This document shows, in pieces, positions 1-5,885 of a stretch of DNA of 7,869 nt (the stretch's first letter is position 1; each line of letters opens with the position of its first letter). The DNA comes from Bacteroidales bacterium (GTDB lineage Bacteria > Bacteroidota > Bacteroidia > Bacteroidales > PUMT01), in the NCBI GenBank assembly GCA_007132365.1, contig SLOS01000004.1, forward strand, positions 1 through 7,869. Reading direction: 5' to 3'. A program made the position numbers and the translations under genes. A model generated the notes under the pieces. The model had not been told where the DNA came from. It saw nothing but the letters and a program-made list of their open reading frames with translations, and ran no database searches.

Positions 1-1131
1 GTTATTGATAACCCCGAGGCAAAAACACCCGTTATTTTAGCAACAACTCCCACCGGTGGTGAGGTGAATGTTGATCCAGGTACTGTTATCGAGATCACTT
101 TCAGCAGTGAGATGAATGAAATTACGATTAACGAAAGCACTTTACTGCTACAGGCAACTTTTTCAGATACTTCACTTACAATGTCTGAGGAGTATGCAGA
201 TATGATGCTTGATCAGAAAGGAGACCGTTCAGCAAGTAGTGATACTGAAAAAAGCGGGAAGGCTACCACAGAAGCTGTAAATGGTACCATCAGCTATTCT
301 AATAAAGTCGCTGTATTCACACCAGATATGGGATTACGAGAGAATGCTACGTATGTCTTTATCGTAACAAATGGTGTAAAAAATTCGGAGGATATTGCTC
401 TTGAAAACGATCATAACTTGAGTTTTACAACCATAGGTACGTCCGATTCGGCCTTCTCTAATAACCAGAATGTCAAAGATGGTATGAATAGTAACGAATA
501 CCAAAAGAGCGCTATGGATAGTACGTTAAAAGGTACGGTAGGCATGATTAATCTCGGTAAAGCCGACCAATTTGTAATTCTTGCAAAAACAAATATTACA
601 AATGAATCAGAATCCAGGATTACGGGTCGCACCGGAGAAGGATTTGTGGCAGATAGCTTGAAAAAAGAGAAGGATAATTCTGATTCAACACGACAAATAA
701 CCATCGCACTCATTGCGACATCTGTTTTATCATCATGTGACAGGTCGTCTAACAGGATGGGAAATGCTGAAACCTCAGCAATTCAAGCAAATGATGATTT
801 AGAAACCGCAAGAAATGAGATGGAAGCTGAACTCAGGATATACCGAGCAGAAGCTACAGAACGAATTGAAGATTTTAACCAAAACATAGAGGAAATAAAG
901 CAAGAAATAGACAATGAAACTGATGCTGATGCCAAAGAAAGGCTTGAAGGAAAGCTAAACGAACTTGAAGACTCTAATCGTGAACTTAAGCGCGAAATGG
1001 ACGATTATAAAACTTCAGGAAGAGAAAACTGGGAAGAGTTCAAAGACAGTTTTAGCAATAAAATGGATGACCTTGGTGATTCATTGAATGAATTCTTTTC
1101 ATCATCCAGTATCACTTCATCTACAAAATAA
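1..1131 (+). CDS. Partial chimeric surface protein: Big_5 Ig-like domain, truncated DUF3494, lipoprotein coiled coil
   Basis: The frame is open from base 1 with no credible start, so the N-terminus lies outside the window; 376 residues are visible. Residues about 10-145 fit a Big_5/SbsA Ig-like domain: TPTGGEVNVDPGT, ITFSSEMNE, then VAVFTPDMGLRENATYVFIV and LSFTT at the end. It contains an unusual polar insertion (residues about 52-92). After a linker, residues 184-209 (NLGKADQFVILAK, then SRITG) match the opening of the DUF3494 ice-binding-like domain, but the rest of that roughly 200-residue domain is missing. The frame then runs into a lipoprotein-type signal (QITIALIATSVLSSC, Cys 246) and a charged coiled-coil region to the stop. 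The natural reading is an in-frame deletion joining two genes; an assembly artefact or a true multidomain protein remain possible. The stop lies 23 bp before the next gene. Confidence 0.75.
   Translation, partial: VIDNPEAKTPVILATTPTGGEVNVDPGTVIEITFSSEMNEITINESTLLLQATFSDTSLTMSEEYADMMLDQKGDRSASSDTEKSGKATTEAVNGTISYSNKVAVFTPDMGLRENATYVFIVTNGVKNSEDIALENDHNLSFTTIGTSDSAFSNNQNVKDGMNSNEYQKSAMDSTLKGTVGMINLGKADQFVILAKTNITNESESRITGRTGEGFVADSLKKEKDNSDSTRQITIALIATSVLSSCDRSSNRMGNAETSAIQANDDLETARNEMEAELRIYRAEATERIEDFNQNIEEIKQEIDNETDADAKERLEGKLNELEDSNRELKREMDDYKTSGRENWEEFKDSFSNKMDDLGDSLNEFFSSSSITSSTK
646..1131 (+). other. Embedded coiled-coil lipoprotein module with possible internal start
   Basis: The last ~160 residues of the chimeric gene look like a complete small lipoprotein. 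There is a positively charged stretch (KKEK), a short hydrophobic core (ITIALIATSVL) and a lipobox LSSC with the Cys codon at 736-738. A highly charged helical region follows, with heptad-like E/K/D/L spacing (for example EELRIYRAEATERIE-like and LEGKLNELEDSNRELK segments). Similar cell-envelope coiled-coil lipoproteins occur beside YtxH and lmo0937 genes; resemblance to sll1863-type stress proteins is only general. An AAGGA at 638-642 sits 3 bp before GTG 646, and TTG 658 is a second option, so this part could be translated separately. The n-region DNSDST is oddly acidic for a signal peptide, which suggests the native start was lost. Placing the start at 646 is a guess. Confidence 0.4.
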
Positions 1132-1154
1132 CCTTAATCTAAACCACAAATATC

Positions 1155-1310
1155 ATGGGAAGTCTATTATATCTTATTGCCGTAATTTTAGTAATCGCCT
1201 GGTTAGTCGGGTTTTTAGGTTACAGCGCTGGTGGTCTTATCCATATCCTGTTGGTTATTGCTGTAATTGCAATATTACTTCAGGTAATTCAGGGCAGAAG
1301 ATCAGTATAG
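1155..1310 (+). CDS. lmo0937/DUF5670-family small membrane protein
   Basis: A 51-residue protein starting MGSLLYLIAVILVIAW and ending LLQVIQGRRSV. It has two hydrophobic helices (residues about 3-19 and 28-44) joined by a short glycine-rich turn (GFLGYSAGG), with a basic C-terminal tail. This size, the WLxGFxGYS..GGLIHILLVIA pattern and the terminal basic residues are characteristic of the lmo0937 family of small integral membrane proteins. Their molecular role is unknown; they are often found with stress-response genes. It begins 23 bp after the preceding stop, too close for a promoter of its own to be likely, so it is probably cotranscribed with the gene upstream. No strong Shine-Dalgarno is visible, which is normal for Bacteroidota-like organisms. 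Confidence 0.88.
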   Translation: MGSLLYLIAVILVIAWLVGFLGYSAGGLIHILLVIAVIAILLQVIQGRRSV

Positions 1311-1469
1311 CAATGGGTAAAAGAATTATTGTGATAATGTCAAACAAACACATGTCTGACCGTAAAGTGGTTATTTAAACACTTTTTGGGATGGCATTAT
1401 TCCACTAACAATGCTTAGAAATACATATAAAATACAAAACGGTCACTCTTAAAAAATAAAGGAAAAAAA

Positions 1470-1739
1470 ATGAAAATAACATCGATTATAGTAGCCGTTG
1501 TATGTGTCGGAGCCGGAGGTATTATCGCAGGAATGTTACTTGCGCCTGATAAAGGTTCTAAAATAAGAAATAAAATGGCAAGGAAAGGGAAGCTATACAA
1601 AGATTATCTAATAGATAATATTTACGATTATGCCGATTCCGTTTCTCACCCATTTGAAGACATGGAAGATCAAACCATACGCTTAAGCAAAAAAGCCATT
1701 AACAAAGCGGAAAAGATTAAATCTAAAGCACTCCAATAA
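1470..1739 (+). CDS. YtxH domain-containing protein
   Basis: An 89-residue protein with one N-terminal membrane helix (residues about 3-25, ITSIIVAVVCVGAGGIIAGM) followed directly by LLAPDKGSKIRNKMARKG. The GxxxGxLLAPxxGxxxR arrangement is the signature of the YtxH family (named after a Bacillus general stress protein). The rest is a charged helix rich in Lys and Asp/Glu (KKAINKAEKIKSKALQ at the end), predicted to lie on one side of the cytoplasmic membrane. The ATG is preceded by AAAGGA (1458-1463) at 6 bp spacing, one of the better ribosome sites here. It is 159 bp downstream of the lmo0937-type gene in the same direction, so it may share that transcript or have its own promoter in the AT-rich gap. 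The biochemical function is unknown. Confidence 0.88.
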   Translation: MKITSIIVAVVCVGAGGIIAGMLLAPDKGSKIRNKMARKGKLYKDYLIDNIYDYADSVSHPFEDMEDQTIRLSKKAINKAEKIKSKALQ

Positions 1740-1746
1740 GCGAACA

Positions 1747-1902
1747 ATGAAAAATCATCAACTTATACCCATTTGCAAGAGAGAAAAGTCTCTATCCGTC
1801 ATCTACGGAAAGACTGAAAGGATGGCAGATAAAGCAAAGGGTTTGAAGCAACAACCTGATTCCGGCTACTGCTGTCTCAAGAAACATCGTACCGGGCATT
1901 AG
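1747..1902 (+). CDS. Doubtful 51-aa small ORF
   Basis: An open frame of 51 codons begins 7 bp after the YtxH stop and ends at a TAG at 1900-1902, filling most of the gap before the OmpA-family gene. The product begins MKNHQLIPICKREKSL, is basic, has three cysteines (Cys10 and a CC pair) and shows no membrane helix, signal peptide or family match that I recognise. The tight spacing after YtxH would permit translational coupling, but no clear ribosome site precedes it. The internal stretch RMADKAKGLKQQ faintly recalls CsbD-like small stress proteins, without a convincing match. It could equally be untranslated or a remnant of a decayed gene. Confidence 0.2.
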   Translation: MKNHQLIPICKREKSLSVIYGKTERMADKAKGLKQQPDSGYCCLKKHRTGH

Positions 1903-1971
1903 GTGCTATTAATAATACGCAACAAATTATGTCTATTCATTTTTAAAACGATCAAAACTAATCCCAATACA

Positions 1972-2640
1972 ATGAAAACACATTACATTATAACCTTACC
2001 AGTACTAATCCTGGCTTTATTATTTGCCGGATGCAATAAATTAAGCAACACAACCAAGGGAACGGCTATCGGAGCCGGAGCCGGCGCAGGTGTAGGAGCA
2101 CTTGCGGGCAAAGCGCTTGGTGATACCGTGAAAGGCGCTCTTATTGGCGCCGTTGTTGGCGGAGCGACCGGCAATATTATTGGCCACCGAATGGATCAAC
2201 AGGCAGAAGAGCTTGAACAAAGCTTAAGAGATGCTGAAATTCAACGGGTTGGTGAAGGTATTGCCATTACTTTTGATTCAGGATTACTCTTTGGATTTGA
2301 TTCATCCGAAATTCAGCCTGATGCAAGGGATAACCTCATCCAGCTGGCTGCCAGTCTGGATCAGTATCCTGATTCGGATATCGTGATTGTGGGACATACA
2401 GACAGCAGTGGCAGCGAAGAATACAACCTGGGCCTTTCAAACCGGCGCTCAGATGCAGCCAAAACCTACCTTGTTTCCCGGGGCATACCGTCTTCACGTA
2501 TCCAGGCTCAGGGTCGAGGAGAACTTGAACCCATAGCTGATAACGATCTTGATGAAGGAAGAGCTCAAAACCGAAGAGTTGAAGTCGCAATTATTGCAAG
2601 TGAGGAGTATGTGAATCGCATTCAAGCTGAAAACCGGTAA
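1972..2640 (+). CDS. Glycine-zipper OmpA-family peptidoglycan-binding lipoprotein
   Basis: A 222-residue lipoprotein. Residues 1-21 form a type II signal peptide (hydrophobic core LPVLILALLFAG, lipidated Cys21). Residues about 30-72 are a glycine zipper (GTAIGAGAGAGVGALAGKALG and GALIGAVVGGATG), which may insert in a membrane. Residues about 98-208 are an OmpA_C domain: FGFDSSEIQPDA, GHTDSSGSEEYNLGLSNRRSD, then GRGELEPIADN and GRAQNRRVEVAI. Asp144 and Arg159 correspond to the residues that grip diaminopimelate in OmpA-like domains, so peptidoglycan binding should be intact. The protein likely links the outer membrane to the cell wall. I chose ATG 1972 because it places the signal peptide at the N-terminus; the GTG at 1903 would add 23 residues in front of it. 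The protein follows the glycine zipper plus OmpA layout of YiaD-type proteins. Confidence 0.92.
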   Translation: MKTHYIITLPVLILALLFAGCNKLSNTTKGTAIGAGAGAGVGALAGKALGDTVKGALIGAVVGGATGNIIGHRMDQQAEELEQSLRDAEIQRVGEGIAITFDSGLLFGFDSSEIQPDARDNLIQLAASLDQYPDSDIVIVGHTDSSGSEEYNLGLSNRRSDAAKTYLVSRGIPSSRIQAQGRGELEPIADNDLDEGRAQNRRVEVAIIASEEYVNRIQAENR

Positions 2641-2645
2641 TCACA

Positions 2646-2704
2646 GGACGTCCTCCTTTTCTATTGTGATTAAAAACAGAATTTCAATCTAAAGGAGGAC
2701 ATCC
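2646..2704 (+). promoter_or_regulatory. Long hairpin with SD-like and anti-SD-like arms
   Basis: GGACGTCCTCCTTT (2646-2659) can pair with AAAGGAGGACATCC (2691-2704): 13 of 14 pairs, with one C-A mismatch. A further ATTG/CAAT pairing (2663-2666 with 2685-2688) lies inside the loop. The left arm holds CCTCCTTT, the same core as the anti-Shine-Dalgarno tail of 16S rRNA; the right arm holds the Shine-Dalgarno-like AAAGGAGG. It lies between the OmpA-family stop and the AsmA-like ATG, 24 bp before that ATG, which is too far for a normal ribosome site. There is no trailing T run, so it is not a standard terminator. It could stabilise or process the mRNA, or tune expression of the downstream gene. 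Pairing is seen; function is inferred. Confidence 0.6.
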
Positions 2705-2723
2705 ATATTATCCTGCATTAACC

Positions 2724-4256
2724 ATGAAAAAGGCGCTATTCATTATAGTGATCACGGTTTTGATCATCCTTTCGGGACTGCTCATCTGGCTGCGGTACGG
2801 GGTTGATCAGGAGCAGATTCAATCCATTCTGGCTGATGCCCTGGGACCGGATTACATTGTCGAAATAAATACTGCCCGTATTTCGCCGCTTAAACGCGCT
2901 GTTTCTATCGGTCATATGACAATTTCGTCTTCCAGTGATGATCGAATCATTTTCCGGACCGATACCCTCCACATTTCCGGAATTAACCCGAGCGTCATTT
3001 TTCGTGAAAATCTCATCCTTTCCAAAGTAAACATGGATGTGTTCACAATTGACTGGGACACTTCACTTTTTTCCGGTGATGAGGAATCCGGTGATGACAC
3101 TTCTTTGAAAAAGCTGAAAATACAGTCGCTTGATTTGACCAATGGGACAATTATTGCAAGAAAAGAAGGAGGGGAGAGCAATCGCATAAACACCTTGAAC
3201 CTGAATGCAGGTTTATCATTCGAATTTATGGGCGAACCGGACTCCCCGAATTCACAATACCGTATTGCTATAGACTCACTCGGATTTCTGTTCTCTGAGG
3301 ACCGGTACCGGTTTTCACTTTCCGGATTCAATTTCGAACATCAGGATAGTCTCCTGACATTATCGTCCATGAAATTGACCCCGGTGGGAGGATATTTTCC
3401 GTTTATGAGTTCTCTGGAGTTCGAAGCAAACATGTTTGAAATGGAAATAGCGAATTTTACGGCCTCCGGAATTGATGCGGCCGCTTACCACAATCAAAAA
3501 ATCATAAAGGCCCAATCATTGGATTTTGATGCATTCCGTATTCATGTGGCCAAAGACAAACAACTGCCCGAAAAACCGGACAAAAAAAATCCGACATTAC
3601 TCAATAAAAGTATTCAGAAGCTGCCATTTGCCATTCAACTCGATTCCCTGTTCTTCAGAAACACGAGCATACAATATTCTGAACAAGATGAAAATGGTAC
3701 TCGTCCCGGGACTATCTCTTTTATGAATTCCACCATTCAGATTAGAGATATAAATTCACTTTCTCCACTCCCTGCAAACCTGATTGCAGTTACGTACCTG
3801 CAAAACCACTCTGAACTCAATACTGAACTGAATTTCACATTAGATGACGGCCCTTTTCATATGACAGGATCCGGGAACCTGCAGCCATTCGATTTGAAAG
3901 AGCTGAACGCCATATTTATGGATCTGGAAGGAATAGAAATTGTGAGTGGTTTAGTTCATGAACTTGATTTTCATTTTGAAATGATGGATGACACCAGCTC
4001 GGGAAGCATGCATCTTGTATATGAAAACCTGCAAATGGAATTAATAGATAGAGATGATTATGACACAAGTATTAGCAATTCCATAAAAAGTTTAATAACC
4101 AACAAAGTTGTCCTGGGATCCGAAAATTTGGCAGATTCCAATAATGAAGTGCGCACCGGAGATATTGATCACGTTCGCAATCCTGAATCGTCCTTTTTCC
4201 AACACCTTTGGCATTCTCTAAGATCAGGTATTTACGATATAGCATTACTATTATGA
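2724..4256 (+). CDS. AsmA/DUF748-like inner-membrane-anchored protein
   Basis: A 510-residue protein with an N-terminal membrane anchor (residues about 4-23, ALFIIVITVLIILSGLLIWL). A long, mostly beta-strand region with repeated short amphipathic strands follows (for example KKLKIQSLDLTNGTIIAR, PFAIQLDSLFFRNTSIQYSE). ADALGPDYIVEINTARISPLKRAVSIGHMTI resembles the start of AsmA-like proteins, and the late FHMTGSGNLQPFDLKELNAIF strand pattern plus a C-terminal FFQHLWHSLRSGI segment are typical of DUF748/AsmA-like proteins in Bacteroidota. Relatives of this group (AsmA, TamB, YhdP) span the periplasm and help move lipid to the outer membrane or modulate envelope properties; the exact role here is unknown. 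It is 83 bp downstream of the OmpA-family gene in the same direction and converges on the bactofilin gene. The family assignment rests on overall layout, not a catalytic motif. Confidence 0.62.
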   Translation: MKKALFIIVITVLIILSGLLIWLRYGVDQEQIQSILADALGPDYIVEINTARISPLKRAVSIGHMTISSSSDDRIIFRTDTLHISGINPSVIFRENLILSKVNMDVFTIDWDTSLFSGDEESGDDTSLKKLKIQSLDLTNGTIIARKEGGESNRINTLNLNAGLSFEFMGEPDSPNSQYRIAIDSLGFLFSEDRYRFSLSGFNFEHQDSLLTLSSMKLTPVGGYFPFMSSLEFEANMFEMEIANFTASGIDAAAYHNQKIIKAQSLDFDAFRIHVAKDKQLPEKPDKKNPTLLNKSIQKLPFAIQLDSLFFRNTSIQYSEQDENGTRPGTISFMNSTIQIRDINSLSPLPANLIAVTYLQNHSELNTELNFTLDDGPFHMTGSGNLQPFDLKELNAIFMDLEGIEIVSGLVHELDFHFEMMDDTSSGSMHLVYENLQMELIDRDDYDTSISNSIKSLITNKVVLGSENLADSNNEVRTGDIDHVRNPESSFFQHLWHSLRSGIYDIALLL

Positions 4257-4328
4257 AGCGAAGGCTAAGGACTTTTTATTTGGGTTAATATTCACATCCA
4301 CACATCGATTTTGTAGTCGCACATGCTG

Positions 4329-4751
4329 TTAGCCTGAATTATTCATTAAGTTAGCCATACCCATCTCTGCAGCATCAGAAACATTGGAAGAATCTTCCTT
4401 TAACAGTACGGGTTTATTATGCTCTCCTACAGTCATCTGAAAATCGCATTTCGCACCTTCTTCAATGAAAAGTTTTTTTGAAAAAATACTTCCCCTTACC
4501 ACCCCACTTTTGTAAATGGTAAGTCCTTCACTTACAATGATATCACCGGCAACTTGTCCATAAATCTGTACTTCGGAAGCTTTTATGGTACCTCGCACTT
4601 CTCCGGTTGCAGCAACGATTACCTTGCCCGCGCACTCGATATCCATCTTCAATAATCCGGCAATGCTTGTATTAGTTGGGATAGTCATTTTGCCGTCACC
4701 GATCACCGAATCCTTAACGAGCCAGAAAAAGTCCGCTTTTTTGTGAAACAT
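4329..4751 (-). CDS. Bactofilin-family polymer-forming cytoskeletal protein
   Basis: A 140-residue protein with a bactofilin (DUF583) core at about residues 15-110. It is made of short repeated beta-strand turns: IPTNTSIAGLLKMDIECAGK, GEVRGTIKASEVQIYGQVAG, DIIVSEGLTIYKSGVVRGSI, then KKLFIEEGAKCDFQM. Bactofilins form nucleotide-free filaments from right-handed beta-helices and organise cell shape, stalks or peptidoglycan enzymes at the inner membrane. The N-terminus MFHKK is close to the short MF-type membrane-targeting start known in some bactofilins. The C-terminal ~30 residues are unstructured-looking and polar. The start ATG (4749-4751 on the complement) has a purine-rich GGGGGAAC just upstream. 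It is transcribed towards the AsmA-like gene, with 72 bp between the two stops, so it forms its own unit. Confidence 0.9.
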   Translation of the reverse strand: MFHKKADFFWLVKDSVIGDGKMTIPTNTSIAGLLKMDIECAGKVIVAATGEVRGTIKASEVQIYGQVAGDIIVSEGLTIYKSGVVRGSIFSKKLFIEEGAKCDFQMTVGEHNKPVLLKEDSSNVSDAAEMGMANLMNNSG

Positions 4752-4928
4752 CGTTCCCCCATCTTTGGTTATTTAAAATAGCAGCAAACAGACAATTACA
4801 AATGGAATTGCATTAGTCGTTTGGGCTTGTTGATGCATTTGATAGAAGACTTTTCAAAACCGTCTTTTCAATCAATCCCGTTGTTGTCGATATTTTAAAT
4901 CTGACATATATGATTCATATGCTGCGGT

Positions 4929-5051
4929 TTAAAAATCCCTCCGGACTTGATTATGAGCAAAAATCCTGTTTTTCCATGCCTTCAATAACAAGATGTTATA
5001 AAACAGGCTAATAATTATTACAATTAAGAAAATAATGCTTATAGATATCAC
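4929..5051 (-). CDS. Possible 40-aa single-helix membrane peptide or gene remnant
   Basis: On the complement, a GTG at 5049-5051 opens a frame of 40 codons. It begins ISISIIFLIVIIISLFYN, a clean membrane helix of about 18 residues, and then a basic/aromatic tail (LLLKAWKNRIFAHNQVRRDF) to TAA. The helix followed by YN and a basic, R/Q-containing stretch resembles the first ~40 residues of LemA-type membrane proteins, but the protein stops there. It could therefore be a small membrane protein or a decayed gene start. No Shine-Dalgarno precedes the GTG. It lies in the same direction as the bactofilin gene, 177 bp upstream of it. AT-rich DNA easily yields hydrophobic frames by chance, so confidence is low. 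Confidence 0.25.
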   Translation of the reverse strand: MISISIIFLIVIIISLFYNILLLKAWKNRIFAHNQVRRDF

Positions 5052-5155
5052 TGATTTTAAGCTTACAGTGATCTATGTAACCTTCAGACGGTCATATATA
5101 AGAGTTCTTACCTGTAGTATGGTCATATTACTTTGTGAGAATCATTTCACGACTG

Positions 5156-5183
5156 TCCTGCACAGTTGCAGGAGCTAATGTAG
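5156..5183 (+). promoter_or_regulatory. Leader stem-loop over AGGAG with ATG-TAG minimal ORF
   Basis: TCCTGCA (5156-5162) and TGCAGGA (5167-5173) form a perfect 7-bp stem with a CAGT loop, and the stem covers most of AGGAG (5170-5174). That AGGAG is only 3 bp from an ATG at 5178 which is followed at once by TAG (5181-5183). It is 15 bp from the gene's own ATG at 5190, longer than usual. The arrangement could limit ribosome access to the DUF2959 gene, or the spacing may simply be loose. Base pairing is seen; any regulatory effect is inferred. Confidence 0.4.
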
Positions 5184-5189
5184 ACGATT

Positions 5190-5831
5190 ATGAAAAAAAT
5201 AAAAACGTACGGTAACACCTTTTTGCTGTTGTGTCTGACAACGGTCTTTGCTGTAACAGCCTGCACCACAACGGGCATGCAGCGGTCTGAAGACGTTCAA
5301 TCCACATTGCAAACTGTAGACAATGACATAAAGTTAGTTGTTGTGCAACTCGATGCCATAGGAGCCTCCCTTGTGGAACTTACCAAGCCGGGCCAGGCAG
5401 ATATGAAGAAAGCATTTGACCTGTTTTCAGATAATGCATCCAAAATTAAAAAAATGGAACGAGATTTTGATAAACATGCCGGCCAGATGGAAGATGCTGG
5501 AAAAGTTTATTTTGCAGAATGGGACAAGAATAGTCAACAGTATGATAATCCCGACATCCAGGAACGAAGTAATGAACGACGTGCAGTGCTTGGCCAGACC
5601 TACGACAAGATTGCTCAAAATAATGTCGGAGTAAAAGAAGCATTCAAAACGTATGTGTCTGATATAAATGAAATTGAACGATTTTTATCGAATGATTTGA
5701 CAAGAGATGGAATTGATTCAATTACAACAATATCTGATAAAGTCGTAAATAATGGAGCTCATCTAAAAAGTGAATTGCAAAGTCTTCAAACTGCCATTGC
5801 AAATGCCCGAACAGAAATGAGACAAAATTAA
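5190..5831 (+). CDS. DUF2959-family coiled-coil lipoprotein
   Basis: A 213-residue protein with a lipoprotein signal peptide (hydrophobic FLLLCLTTVFAVTAC, lipidated Cys25). A long alpha-helical body follows. The segments QLDAIGASLVEL, FDLFSDNASKIKKMERDFDK, AGKVYFAEWDKNSQQYDNP, ERSNERRAVLGQTYDKI and VKEAFKTYVSDINEIERFLSNDLT follow the DUF2959 family pattern: a helix, the F-EW-Y signature around residues 105-118, an R-rich turn, and a final helix pair ending in LN-like repeats. The function of this family is unknown; members are periplasmic or outer-membrane lipoproteins. It stands alone on its strand, downstream of the divergent region and followed by a long gene-free stretch, so it is probably monocistronic. 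The start is fixed by the signal peptide beginning at MKKIKTYGN. Confidence 0.82.
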   Translation: MKKIKTYGNTFLLLCLTTVFAVTACTTTGMQRSEDVQSTLQTVDNDIKLVVVQLDAIGASLVELTKPGQADMKKAFDLFSDNASKIKKMERDFDKHAGQMEDAGKVYFAEWDKNSQQYDNPDIQERSNERRAVLGQTYDKIAQNNVGVKEAFKTYVSDINEIERFLSNDLTRDGIDSITTISDKVVNNGAHLKSELQSLQTAIANARTEMRQN

Positions 5832-5885
5832 ATTTTCAGGAATAGTCGATATCCCTGTACGGATCCATTTGAAACCTCTTGAAAT

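Larger units (their letters stand above)
4752..5189. other. Divergent intergenic region between bactofilin and DUF2959 genes
   Basis: This AT-rich stretch must hold the promoters of both divergent neighbours. Two copies of GGTCATAT (5090-5097 and 5121-5128) are spaced 31 bp apart, about three helical turns, upstream of the DUF2959 gene, and could mark a regulator site. TTACTTTG at 5128-5135 is close to the Bacteroidota -7 element TAnnTTTG, but I see no firm partner -33 element. The only open frame with protein-like character is the small minus-strand one at 4929-5051. Confidence 0.4.

Noticed and set aside
411..713. 100-codon minus-strand frame opposite the chimeric gene
   Set aside because: It lies wholly inside a strongly supported plus-strand coding region (Big_5/DUF3494 match) and its product has no recognisable domain.
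1088..1378. 96-codon plus-strand frame overlapping the lmo0937-type gene
   Set aside because: It is a shadow of the 1155-1310 gene in another frame; the real gene has a clear two-helix family pattern. Only a 21-codon tail (1313-1378) is independent, with no support.
1415..1600. 61-codon minus-strand frame with hydrophobic product
   Set aside because: It is antisense to the YtxH gene; the hydrophobicity comes from the opposite strand of its membrane helix and lysine-rich codons.
2336..2590. 84-codon minus-strand frame opposite the OmpA_C domain
   Set aside because: It is a shadow of the well-supported OmpA_C coding sequence.
2912..3331. 139-codon minus-strand frame
   Set aside because: It is fully antisense to the AsmA-like gene, its serine/arginine-rich composition is typical of antisense shadows, and there is no domain.
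4262..4335. AGGCTAA and TTAGCCT inverted copies at the convergent 3' ends as a bidirectional terminator
   Set aside because: The 7-bp arms are about 60 bases apart, one arm is the bactofilin stop region, and there is no compact stem with a T run.
5427..5643. Overlapping frames on both strands within the DUF2959 gene
   Set aside because: They are out-of-frame shadows; the DUF2959 reading frame with signal peptide and family motifs explains the region.
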